DNA from: an uncultured Mailhella sp.
GTDB taxonomy: Bacteria; Desulfobacterota; Desulfovibrionia; Desulfovibrionales; Desulfovibrionaceae
Assembly: GCA_910578585.1 (NCBI GenBank)
Contig: CAJTRG010000012.1
Span: 1 to 64,000 of the forward strand
Direction of reading: 5' to 3'
DNA length: 64,000 bases
Both the position numbers and the translations under genes were made by a program. The number at the start of each line of letters is the position of its first letter. The stretch's first letter is position 1. Of the stretch, positions 53,441 to 61,323 are shown one piece after another. A model generated the notes under the pieces. It saw only the letters and a program-made list of their open reading frames with translations, did not search any database and was not told where the DNA came from.

Positions 53441-53619
53441 TTTTTTCTTGGGGGAAATGATTTCCCCCAAGCCCCCTCAAACTAAAATTCAAGACATGTA
53501 TTTTCATACATGCCTTGAATTTTTGAGAGCGAAAATTTTTATAACTTGTGGTAGCCGTTGGCGAGTTTACGAGCTTTACGGATAGCAACAGCAGAGCTAT
53601 AATTCCCCCAAAAAAGAAA
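53441..53619. repeat. palindromic intergenic element with G-rich inverted ends (copy 1)
   Basis: The segment starts with TTCTTTTTTTTCTTGGGGG-type sequence (a CTTGGGGGAAA / TTTCCCCCAAG hairpin at 53447-53471, loop TGA, followed by CCCCCTCAAAC) and ends with ATTCCCCCAAAAAAGAAAG at 53601-53619, the reverse complement of such an end. A second hairpin at 53485-53524 lies inside. The same end sequence recurs at 60844-61233, suggesting a small non-autonomous element or REP-type family. Confidence 0.6.
53485..53524 (+). terminator. intrinsic terminator after tamB
   Basis: AAATTCAAG-a-CATGTA and TACATG-c-CTTGAATTT pair with one mismatch around a six-base loop and are followed by T-rich sequence. It lies 68 bases past the tamB stop, inside the palindromic element. 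Confidence 0.7.
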
Positions 53620-53640
53620 GATGGTCTAGAATTTTATTGT

Positions 53641-53943
53641 TTACAAATCAAAAAAATCAAAATCAGTATTTTGTTCTGTAAAGTGCTTGAAAGGGGCTTT
53701 ATTTTTAATAGCGTTCAGCATAAGTGTTTTGCTGTCAAGCATTGCGCGTGATTGGATTTCTGTTTCTACTTGTTTGGCGTAACTATTGACATTGCGGGGA
53801 GGAATACCTTTTTCTGCAAGCACAAGTTCAGCAAATTGGGTTTGTTCCCAAATGCTTAATAATTCATCATCGGATAATAACTGCAAATCTAAACTTTGTG
53901 CCGGAAGATTTGTATTGTCGGAAAAAGAAAAAATTGAAAACAT
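53641..53943 (-). CDS. hypothetical protein, 100 aa
   Basis: I do not recognise this family. The 100-residue acidic, helical protein has a hydrophilic N-terminus with NLPAQSLDLQLLSDDELLSIWEQ and an AELVLAEKG segment, then an amphipathic C-terminal half, and ends DFFDL. A clear AGGAG stands seven bases before the ATG. It lies between the tamB repeat region and flhA, divergent from flhA, and is probably a separate gene. Confidence 0.65.
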   Translation of the reverse strand: MFSIFSFSDNTNLPAQSLDLQLLSDDELLSIWEQTQFAELVLAEKGIPPRNVNSYAKQVETEIQSRAMLDSKTLMLNAIKNKAPFKHFTEQNTDFDFFDL

Positions 53944-54126
53944 GTTTATCTCCTCGCAAGTACATAATATGAAAATTTTTTTCTTGCAAGTCTAGAAATT
54001 GTTTAAAAAATTTGTTATAAATTTTTTTGTTGTTGCAATAAATGAATTTTTTAGGTTCACAAAAAGAAAGATACAAAAAAATATTTTTTATATCTGATTT
54101 ATTTTATTGCGTAATTTGGAAGGTCT

Positions 54127-56262
54127 ATGACGCAAAAAACGGCAAACAGTGCTCCTCGTTTTCGTGGTAAGGGTGATATTGCTCTTGCTGCTGGTGTTGT
54201 ATTAATCTTGGGATTAATGCTCATTCCTTTGCCTACATGGTTTTTGGACATCATGCTTTCCTTTAGTATTTCCTTATCGTTCTTGGTACTTTTAACTGCC
54301 ATGTTTATGATAAGTCCTTTGGAATTTTCTATTTTCCCTACATTATTGCTTGTGACTACACTGCTTCGCCTGGGGCTCAACGTTGCTTCCACGCGATTAA
54401 TTTTATTGAATGGGGATAAAGGGGCAGCCGCTGCCGGGGATATTATCCAATCCTTTGCGGAATATGTTGTTGGTGGTTCCTATGTTGTTGGTGCGGTTAT
54501 CTTCTTAATTCTCTTTATTTTGAATAAGGTTGTTATTACCTCCGGTACAACTCGTATCGCGGAAGTTGCTGCCCGTTTTACCTTGGACGCTATGCCCGGT
54601 AAGCAAATGGCAATTGAAGCGGATTTGAACTCCGGCATTATCACTGAACAGGAAGCTATTGAACAGCGTAAAAATATCCGCCGTGAAGCAGACTTTTACG
54701 GCGCTATGGATGGTGCCGGCAAGTTCGTGCAAGGGGACGTAACTGCCGGTATGTTTATTACTTTCATCAATATTATTGGCGGTATTATCATTGGGGTTTG
54801 GCAGTTTGGACTGAGCTTTCAGGATGCACTGCAAACCTATTCTCTGCTGACTATTGGTGATGGTCTGGTTTCAACCATTCCTTCCATTATTATTTCTGTT
54901 TCTGCTGGTATTATTGTTTCCCGCGCTGCCGCTGAAAGTAAAATGGGTGAAGAATTTTTAACACAATTAACCTATAATTCCAAAGTGTTAAAAATTGTTT
55001 CCGGTATTTTGTTCCTGCTGGGGATTGTGCCCGGGCTTCCTCTTGTTCCGTTTTGGACGTTTAGTATTTTACTTTTCATTACAACGCGGATTTTAGGAAA
55101 TAGTGATGTGGCTGTTGATACGGCGGGAGCTGGCGGCAAGAAAGCTCTTGGCGGTGGTGCCGGCGGCGGCAATAAAGCCATTGGTCAGGCCGGGGCTGCG
55201 CCTGAAAATCTCGACAGTCCGGAAGAAGTGCAAAAATTATTGCCTCTCGATTTATTGGAACTGGAAGTGGGCTATGGTCTTATTCCTTTGGTTGATGAAG
55301 AGCAAAACGGCAATTTGCTTTCTCGTATTCGTTCCATTCGCCGTCAATTTGCGCTGGATATGGGGGTTGTTATTCCCGCACTGCATTTACGGGATAACTT
55401 GCAGCTTCGTCCAGGACAATATTCACTCTTAATTAAAGGAAACCAAATTGCCACAGCAGAAATTTTGATTGACCATTATTTAGCAATGGATCCAGGCAAT
55501 GCCACCAAGAAAATTGAGGGTATTGAAACCATGGAACCAGCCTTTAGTCTGCCTGCTCTTTGGATTACAGAAATGCAGAAAGAAGATGCCATGGTGGCAG
55601 GCTATACTGTTGTTGACCCGGCAACAGTTATTGCAACCCATATCACGGAAGTCTTCCGCCGTAATTTATCAGAATTTCTTGGCCGTCAGGAAGTGCAGGC
55701 TTTACTCGATACACTCGCAAAAACTGCACCGCGGGTTGTGGATGAACTTGTACCCAATGTTTTGCAGTTAGGGCAAGTGCAAAAGGTTTTGCAGAATTTA
55801 GTGCGTGAAAACGTCAGCATCCGTGATATGCTCACCATTATTGAAACTTTGGCTGACTATGGGCAGGCAAACAAAAATCCTGATACCTTGACGGAATTTG
55901 TGCGTGAACGTATGGCAAGAACCATTATTCGCCCTTATTTGGATGAAGAAAATGCGCTCGTAATTATGACAATTGATCCGCAGGCAGACAGAGTTATTCA
56001 GGAATCTCTTAGAACAACGGATGGTGGCGCGTTTCTTGCATTAAATCCGGCTGTAGCTCAAAAATTTATCACGAATATTAATCGTGTAATAGACAGCGCG
56101 GTGATGTTTTCAAGTCAGCCCGTACTTTTGACGTCTCCGATGATACGTCCTCACGTGGCACAGCTTGTTACGCGTTTCTTACCCAATGTGCCTGTACTGT
56201 CTCAAGTTGAAATTCCCGCAGATATTCGGCTTCATTCTGCAGGAACAGTAGGAATTGAATAA
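54127..56262 (+). CDS. flhA: flagellar export apparatus protein FlhA
   Basis: The 711-residue protein is FlhA: an N-terminal region with about eight membrane helices (residues 18-330, SLSFLVLLTAMFM, LRLGLNVASTRLILLNGD, and ALDAMPGKQMAIEADLNSG of the FHIPEP loop) and a large cytoplasmic domain (from about 370) that forms the nonameric ring of the export gate. It opens a rightward motility operon; its stop overlaps the flhF start (TAATG). Bases before it hold no clear sigma-54 site. Confidence 0.96.
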   Translation: MTQKTANSAPRFRGKGDIALAAGVVLILGLMLIPLPTWFLDIMLSFSISLSFLVLLTAMFMISPLEFSIFPTLLLVTTLLRLGLNVASTRLILLNGDKGAAAAGDIIQSFAEYVVGGSYVVGAVIFLILFILNKVVITSGTTRIAEVAARFTLDAMPGKQMAIEADLNSGIITEQEAIEQRKNIRREADFYGAMDGAGKFVQGDVTAGMFITFINIIGGIIIGVWQFGLSFQDALQTYSLLTIGDGLVSTIPSIIISVSAGIIVSRAAAESKMGEEFLTQLTYNSKVLKIVSGILFLLGIVPGLPLVPFWTFSILLFITTRILGNSDVAVDTAGAGGKKALGGGAGGGNKAIGQAGAAPENLDSPEEVQKLLPLDLLELEVGYGLIPLVDEEQNGNLLSRIRSIRRQFALDMGVVIPALHLRDNLQLRPGQYSLLIKGNQIATAEILIDHYLAMDPGNATKKIEGIETMEPAFSLPALWITEMQKEDAMVAGYTVVDPATVIATHITEVFRRNLSEFLGRQEVQALLDTLAKTAPRVVDELVPNVLQLGQVQKVLQNLVRENVSIRDMLTIIETLADYGQANKNPDTLTEFVRERMARTIIRPYLDEENALVIMTIDPQADRVIQESLRTTDGGAFLALNPAVAQKFITNINRVIDSAVMFSSQPVLLTSPMIRPHVAQLVTRFLPNVPVLSQVEIPADIRLHSAGTVGIE

Positions 56263-57308
56263 TGCAAGTAAAAACATATATTGGAAATAGCACAAAAGAA
56301 GTTCTTGATGCCATAAAGAATGAACTTGGCAGCGATGCTGTTATTTTGTCAAGCAGAGAACGTCAAAAAGACGGACGCCGTGTGTATGAAATAACGGCCG
56401 GTGCTGAACGGACAGAACAAACGAGTGCAAAAGATAAAGCAAGTTCAGCCGTTCCCAGCGGCTGGGATGATTGGCATAAGGAATGGAGTAAGCTCAAAGA
56501 GCAAATTTATTTACTTATGCAGCCATCACTGCAGCTGGATAAGCTGAGCCCTCATCAGCGGGTGGCTTTGGAATATTTGCAGCGTGAAGGCGTGGAAAAT
56601 GAAGTAATTGTGCAGTGTTATAATCTTTTGCTTGCCCATAAGGCAGAAGAAGCTTCCATGCTCAAAGTCCTGGCATCTCTTGTGCCTGTCAAAAGTTTTA
56701 CATTTGAAAATTATCCGCAGCGCCTGCATATTATAACTGGCCCCTATGGCGTTGGAAAAACAAGTACCGTGCTTCGTCTTGCGCTTCTTCGCAAAGTACA
56801 AGTTCCTCATCATCGTGTTGCCTTTATTAATACAGACAGTTTGCGGGGCAATGGCAGAGTAGTTTTGCGGCACTGGGCGGATTTATCCGGTTTTCCGTAT
56901 TTTGAAGCACCAGACAAGGAATCCATGTACGGGGCGCTCAAAGCCTGCGGCGATGCCAACTGCATATTTGTTGACATGCAGGGGCTTGCCAAAAATGAAA
57001 AATTGGAAGATAAGTTGCGTATGCTTGGTCTTGATACTGTGCAAGCCCATGTACATATTACAATTTCTCCGCATTATCAATATTTGAAAGAACTTTTAAA
57101 GCGCTATAAAAGTTCTTTCCCTACAAGTCTTATGTGGACAAAGCTTGATGAAGCTGAACATTTTGCTGAGCTTATCAATATTGCTGTTTGGACGGGTATG
57201 CCTATTTCTGCGCTTTCATTTGGCGCGGAATTGCAGGATTCTTTGATTCCTGCGGAAGAGGCGCAAATCTGGCGTTTGATTTTAAAACATCAATTACCAA
57301 AGGGTTAG
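56262..57308 (+). CDS. flhF: flagellar biosynthesis GTPase FlhF
   Basis: The 348-residue SRP-type GTPase has an N-terminal basic domain (MQVKTYIGNSTKEVLDAIK, SSRERQKDGRRVYEITA), the P-loop GPYGVGKTSTVLRL at about residues 162-175, FVDMQG and the guanine site TKLDEAEHF. It places polar flagella. The overlap with flhA and a one-base gap to flhG support one operon. The P-loop has Tyr at a position usually Thr/Asn, a small difference. Confidence 0.93.
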   Translation: MQVKTYIGNSTKEVLDAIKNELGSDAVILSSRERQKDGRRVYEITAGAERTEQTSAKDKASSAVPSGWDDWHKEWSKLKEQIYLLMQPSLQLDKLSPHQRVALEYLQREGVENEVIVQCYNLLLAHKAEEASMLKVLASLVPVKSFTFENYPQRLHIITGPYGVGKTSTVLRLALLRKVQVPHHRVAFINTDSLRGNGRVVLRHWADLSGFPYFEAPDKESMYGALKACGDANCIFVDMQGLAKNEKLEDKLRMLGLDTVQAHVHITISPHYQYLKELLKRYKSSFPTSLMWTKLDEAEHFAELINIAVWTGMPISALSFGAELQDSLIPAEEAQIWRLILKHQLPKG

Positions 57309-57309
57309 T

Positions 57310-58131
57310 ATGGATATAGATAATAATGTAATGCCTAAGGTTATTACGGTAACATCCGGGAAAGGCGGGGTTGGCAAGACAAATATTTCTGTCAATCTTG
57401 CATGCGTATTAGCAAAGCTGGGAAAGCGAGTTGTTCTTGTGGACGCTGACCTTGGACTTGCCAATGTGGACGTAATTTTAGGTTTGACCCCGCAATACAA
57501 TATTTATGATTTATTCAAGGGGAAAAATCTTTCTGAGATTTTATATGATACACCCTATGGTTTTCAAATTTTGCCTGCCTCTTCCGGGGTAAGTGATATG
57601 ATGACCCTGGAAACCGGACAAAAACTCGAGCTTTTGGAAGCATTTGATGATTTTGATGAAAAAATTGATTATTTGCTTGTTGATACTGGAGCGGGTATCC
57701 ATGATAATGTTTTATACTTTAACGTTGCGTCTCAGGAACGTATTGTGGTTTTGACCACAGAACCAACGTCGCTGACAGACGCTTATGCCCTGATTAAAGT
57801 GTTAAAACAGCGGCATGGAGTATCCACGTTTAAAGTACTTGTTAATGTTGCCTCAAGTGAAGCCATGGCAAAAGAAATGTTTTCTCGTTTATATGCTGCC
57901 TGTGATCATTTTCTTGAGGGGGTAAATTTGGATTATCTTGGATTTATTCCAAAAGATACAACAGTTCGTAAATCTATTATGGCACAAGTCCCATTTTGTA
58001 TTGGCGAACCAAATTCAAATGTTACAAAAGCATTGGAAAAAGTAGCACAATTAGTTCAAAACTTTGACGATCCAAACACAGTTGATGGAAATATAAAATT
58101 TTTCTGGAAAAAACTGCTCTTTAGGGGATAG
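57310..58131 (+). CDS. flhG: FlhG/MinD-like ATPase
   Basis: The 273-residue ParA/MinD-type ATPase has the deviant Walker A TSGKGGVGKTNIS at about residues 14-26, VDADLGLANVD and LVDTGAGI. Following flhF, it is the number regulator FlhG (also called YlxH/FleN), limiting flagella via FlhF and transcription. It starts one base after the flhF stop and precedes fliA by three bases. Confidence 0.94.
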   Translation: MDIDNNVMPKVITVTSGKGGVGKTNISVNLACVLAKLGKRVVLVDADLGLANVDVILGLTPQYNIYDLFKGKNLSEILYDTPYGFQILPASSGVSDMMTLETGQKLELLEAFDDFDEKIDYLLVDTGAGIHDNVLYFNVASQERIVVLTTEPTSLTDAYALIKVLKQRHGVSTFKVLVNVASSEAMAKEMFSRLYAACDHFLEGVNLDYLGFIPKDTTVRKSIMAQVPFCIGEPNSNVTKALEKVAQLVQNFDDPNTVDGNIKFFWKKLLFRG

Positions 58132-58134
58132 AGA

Positions 58135-58884
58135 ATGACGCCTTGGTTAGAAATGGAAAATGGAGAAAGAGTTTGGGAAGACTTTTCCTCTATTGAAAAA
58201 GAAATTCTTGTGAAGCATTACGCGCCGCAAATTCGCTATGTTGCATATAGAATGAAAACAAAATTGCCTAAGCATATTGATATGGCTGAGCTTATCAGTG
58301 CCGGTACGCTTGGGCTTATGGAATCACTCAAAAAATATCAGGCTGATCTTGGTATACGTTTTGAAACCTATGCAGAAAGCAGAATACGCGGTGCAATGCT
58401 TGATGAACTCAGACGTTTAGACTGGTTTTCTCGCGGTCTTAGACAGCGTGTGCGCCAAATTGACGAAGCCATGTGGCAGCTTGAGCAGGAACTTGGCCGA
58501 GTTCCAACCGTTGAAGAAGTTCATGAAAAGACGGGTCTCAGCGAACGGGAAATTCACCAGGGCATGGAAGCTTTGCAAAGCCAGCTTGCTATTCCGCTTG
58601 ACAGCATTGAAGATACCTTGGCCAACGAGCCAGACAGAAATGGCGAGCCTTTCCACGATACAGTTTTCAATGAATTATCTGAAAAAATTGCATCGCTCAT
58701 TGATAGATTGACAGATAAAGAAAAATTGGTACTATCTCTTTATTACACTGAAGAACTCAATATGAGGGAAGTTGCTGAGGTCTTAGGCGTGACTGAGGGA
58801 CGAGTGTCACAGCTCCATTCGCAAGCAATTTCAAGGTTACGAAGAGAATTTTCTCATAATTTTGGAGAAGATGATTTGTTTTAA
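58135..58884 (+). CDS. fliA: flagellar sigma factor FliA (sigma-28)
   Basis: The 249-residue protein has sigma region 2 (HYAPQIRYVAYRMKTKL, ETYAESRIRGAMLDELR), region 3 (VEEVHEKTGLSEREIHQ) and region 4 (NMREVAEVLGVTEGRVSQLHSQAISRLR) of FliA. It directs late flagellar gene transcription. A sigma-28-like promoter stands directly behind it, before cheY, so it likely controls the next genes. Confidence 0.95.
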   Translation: MTPWLEMENGERVWEDFSSIEKEILVKHYAPQIRYVAYRMKTKLPKHIDMAELISAGTLGLMESLKKYQADLGIRFETYAESRIRGAMLDELRRLDWFSRGLRQRVRQIDEAMWQLEQELGRVPTVEEVHEKTGLSEREIHQGMEALQSQLAIPLDSIEDTLANEPDRNGEPFHDTVFNELSEKIASLIDRLTDKEKLVLSLYYTEELNMREVAEVLGVTEGRVSQLHSQAISRLRREFSHNFGEDDLF

Positions 58885-58892
58885 CACACTCT

Positions 58893-58919
58893 TAAGAGTT
58901 TAAGAAAAAGTGTCGATAT
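58893..58919 (+). promoter_or_regulatory. candidate sigma-28 (FliA) promoter of cheY
   Basis: TAAGAGTT (58893-58900) and GTCGATAT (58912-58919) are exactly 11 bases apart, matching the TAAAGTTT-N11-GCCGATAA consensus at 5 and 6 of 8 positions. It lies 41 bases before the cheY ATG. Confidence 0.5.
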
Positions 58920-58960
58920 ACTTTTTACTGTTCTAAAACGAGTAAAAGACGAGGGAAATT

Positions 58961-59341
58961 ATGGGATTTGATCCAAATATGCAAGTACTTGTTGTTGATG
59001 ATTTTTCTACAATGCGCCGTATTGTTAAAAATATTCTCCGCCAACTGGGATTTAATAATATTGTTGAGGCCGATGACGGCACAACAGCTTGGGAAATTCT
59101 GCAAAAACAAAAAATTGATTTTATTGTTTCTGACTGGAATATGCCTCAAATGACAGGTATTGAACTTCTTAGAAAAGTTCGCGCTGATGAAAGAATCGGA
59201 CATTTGCCATTTTTGATGGTTACCGCTGAAGCTCAACAAGAAAACATTTTGGAAGCAGCTCAGGCAAAAGTTTCTAACTATATTGTAAAACCTTTTACAG
59301 CAGATACGCTGAAAAAGAAAATTGATAAAATTTTCCCATAA
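58961..59341 (+). CDS. cheY: chemotaxis response regulator CheY
   Basis: The 126-residue single-domain receiver has the acidic pair in VLVVDDFSTMRRIVKNILRQ, phosphoacceptor Asp in FIVSDWNMPQMTGIELL (about residue 57), the Thr in MVTAEA and the Lys in YIVKPFT. CheY-P binds the flagellar switch. It has a GAGGG site before the ATG and follows fliA with its own promoter candidate. Confidence 0.95.
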   Translation: MGFDPNMQVLVVDDFSTMRRIVKNILRQLGFNNIVEADDGTTAWEILQKQKIDFIVSDWNMPQMTGIELLRKVRADERIGHLPFLMVTAEAQQENILEAAQAKVSNYIVKPFTADTLKKKIDKIFP

Positions 59342-59358
59342 AATAAAAGGTGAATGTT

Positions 59359-60078
59359 GTGAGCCAAACTCAAGAAGAAGTCACACAAAACAGCACTCCT
59401 GCTAGTGATGATACCTTGCCTGCTGCCTCTGCCGAGGTTGCTCCAGATCTTTCTCCTGAAAAAGGAGATGAATTTATTGCATCTGGACAAAATAAGGTTG
59501 AGTTAGATCTTGAGGATGCTCCTTTTCTCAACGAAGAACCGGAAGCTCAGGAAGAAAGAAAAACTGAAGCAGCTCAAGGCGATTCTGAGAACAAGGAAAC
59601 AACAGAAGAAGGCGAAAAGCCTAATAAAAAGAAAAAACTGATTATTATTGGTGCGATAGTCGCTGTCTTGCTTCTGATTATTGGTGGGGGGCTTATATTT
59701 ATCTTTTCATCTGATGATGAAATTTTGCCGAATATTATTGTTGTTACAAAACCGGAAGATAATGCTCCTCCCAAAGCGCTGGAATTAAAACTTGATCCAT
59801 TTGTTATCCAGTGTATTGACGGTAATGGAAAAATTCATTTTGTGAAAGGTTCTTTCATCCTGAGTACCATTCATGATGATGTTTATTTTGAAATTACCAA
59901 TAATCAAAAAGTGCTGCGTGACGCAATTTATTATTATTTAGAAATTCAAGACCCTGAAGTTCTACTGGATCCAGCTAATCATCAGCTTATCAAGAATGGT
60001 CTCTTTGAAATAGTCAATAAATATGTGATGAGTGGCAGCATTGACCATTTGTACATTGATAGTTTGCTGATTTATTAA
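59359..60078 (+). CDS. fliL: flagellar basal body-associated protein FliL
   Basis: The 239-residue protein has an acidic N-terminal tail of about 90 residues, one membrane helix (KLIIIGAIVAVLLLIIGGG) and the periplasmic FliL domain (KFVKGSFILSTIHDD-type strand, then REAIYYYL-like helix, ending IDSLLIY). The tail is longer than in many FliL proteins. The GTG at 59359 has AAGG eight bases before; an earlier GTG at 59350 overlaps that site. It follows cheY by 17 bases. Confidence 0.88.
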   Translation: MSQTQEEVTQNSTPASDDTLPAASAEVAPDLSPEKGDEFIASGQNKVELDLEDAPFLNEEPEAQEERKTEAAQGDSENKETTEEGEKPNKKKKLIIIGAIVAVLLLIIGGGLIFIFSSDDEILPNIIVVTKPEDNAPPKALELKLDPFVIQCIDGNGKIHFVKGSFILSTIHDDVYFEITNNQKVLRDAIYYYLEIQDPEVLLDPANHQLIKNGLFEIVNKYVMSGSIDHLYIDSLLIY

Positions 60079-60093
60079 CAAAAAGGCGGATAT

Positions 60094-60411
60094 ATGAGTA
60101 ATGAAATAGTCCCGCTACTTAATGCTCAACAGCAGGGAATGTCAACAACAATCAGCAATATTGCAAACAGGGGTGAAGTTTTCGCGCAAGTTGCCCAGGT
60201 TGTTGTGGCTGAAGTTATTGCAGAAGACAATAAGAAACTTGATAAAGCTGCTGATGATCCGGAGGCAAGTCTGGTTAGCCGTGACGGCGGCAATAAGCAG
60301 GAAAATGCACAGGAAAATTTACAGCAGCGCCATGAAAAAGATGAAAATCTTGAAACATGCCCCTCTCATCATAATCCATTGGCAGGAAAGCTCTTTAGCG
60401 CAAAGGTGTAA
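60094..60411 (+). CDS. hypothetical protein in the flagellar operon, 105 aa
   Basis: I do not recognise this family. The 105-residue protein has a helical N-terminal half (MSNEIVPLLNAQQQGMSTT, FAQVAQVVVAEVIA) and a Lys/Glu/Gln-rich, probably disordered C-terminal half with a His-rich CPSHHNP motif. GGCGG precedes the ATG. It lies 15 bases after fliL and 3 before the next gene, so it belongs to the motility operon. Confidence 0.65.
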   Translation: MSNEIVPLLNAQQQGMSTTISNIANRGEVFAQVAQVVVAEVIAEDNKKLDKAADDPEASLVSRDGGNKQENAQENLQQRHEKDENLETCPSHHNPLAGKLFSAKV

Positions 60412-60414
60412 TCA

Positions 60415-60831
60415 ATGAATTTGCTTGTCTTGGCATTAATTACTGTTGCTGAATTATTTTTGATTATTCTTGTTTTGATTTTTTTCAGACGACTGCGCAA
60501 ATCCGAACAAGTAATGCTTGCCATGCAAAATAATCAGGAAGAGCTCATGGACAGAATGGTGCGCAACGCGAATTTAGAACAGGAACTTGTAGCAACCTTT
60601 GTGCAGCGCCAGGAAGAACTTGAACGCCTTAATATTGCCATGGAAGAACGCATTTTTATGCTCAAAAAACTGATTAAACAAGCAGAAGAAATCAGCCATT
60701 CCCCCTATCTGCTTCGTGAAGTGATCATGAATTCACGCAAAAAAGGCATGAATACAGATATGATAGCGCAAAAAACTGGCCTTGCCAAAGACGAAATTGA
60801 ACTGATTCTTAAAAAAGAAAATTTATTATAA
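60415..60831 (+). CDS. membrane-anchored coiled-coil protein (DUF2802/DUF6115-like)
   Basis: The 138-residue protein has one N-terminal membrane helix (LLVLALITVAELFLIILVLIFF), a long coiled coil rich in Glu/Gln (residues 30-95) and a short C-terminal helix-turn-helix-like end (MIAQKTGLAKDEIELILK). This layout resembles DUF2802 proteins seen in chemotaxis and flagellar operons. It is the last gene of the rightward motility group; a terminator follows. Confidence 0.72.
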   Translation: MNLLVLALITVAELFLIILVLIFFRRLRKSEQVMLAMQNNQEELMDRMVRNANLEQELVATFVQRQEELERLNIAMEERIFMLKKLIKQAEEISHSPYLLREVIMNSRKKGMNTDMIAQKTGLAKDEIELILKKENLL

Positions 60832-60843
60832 TTATTTTATAAA

Positions 60844-61233
60844 ATTTTTTTGGGGGAGATTATCTCCCCCAATCCCTCTAAACGTAAAACAGGCATAGAC
60901 GTTGTCTATACCTGTTTTGTTTTTTTAGAGTATTTCCAATAAATCTTGCGACTTTTTTATGCAGGGGAAAAACTTTATCTCTGCTGTCCATTTGCGTAAT
61001 TGCTCATTCTTCGCAAACGCAAACGACTTCGTCGCCTTCGGTGGCTGAAAAAGTTTCTTCCCCTGCACCCCTTTACAAAACCTTTTAAGCTTTCTTATAA
61101 AAATTTGTTGCAGTAATTTCCGGAAATGCTCTAGTAATTTTGGATAGAGTTTTTTTATTGACTTCTTGCTTTTATACAATAAAAACAAGTAATGAGGGGG
61201 TATGGGGAAATTATTCCCCCCATGAAAAGAAAG
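60844..61233. repeat. palindromic intergenic element with G-rich inverted ends (copy 2)
   Basis: The gap 60832-61323 has no convincing gene. It begins with a TTGGGGGAGA/TCTCCCCCAA hairpin (60850-60872) followed by CCCTCTAAAC, and ends with the inverted counterpart (61204-61233, TTCCCCCCATGAAAAGAAAG). Inside are nested inverted repeats: TAGAGTATTTCC (60926-60937) with GGAAATGCTCTA (61122-61133), and TGCAGGGGAAAAACTTT (60960-60976) with its complement at 61050-61067. The ends match the element at 53441-53619. Confidence 0.6.
60886..60927 (+). terminator. intrinsic terminator after the motility operon
   Basis: AAAACAGG-c-ATAGAC and GTCTAT-a-CCTGTTTT pair around a GTT loop and are followed by a run of seven T. 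It lies 54 bases after the last operon stop. Confidence 0.8.
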
Positions 61234-61323
61234 AGTGTTGTTTAAAGTCTCATTTCTTATATTCATTGATTGACACTATGCAAAGCTTTTTGTATTTTAA
61301 CCAAAAAGTGCAAAGGCTTTTTA

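Noticed and set aside
53541..53615. Short minus-strand remnant reading AVAIRKARKLANGYHKL
   Set aside because: It looks protein-like (basic, ribosomal-like) but has no start or homologue I can name; it lies inside the palindromic element and may be chance.
54000..54126. Possible sigma-54 promoter before flhA
   Set aside because: A TTGC is present but there is no GG at the required distance, so the consensus is not met.
60925..61266. 113-aa minus-strand frame in the long gap
   Set aside because: It runs through the nested inverted repeats and is best explained by repeat sequence, with no ribosome-binding site.
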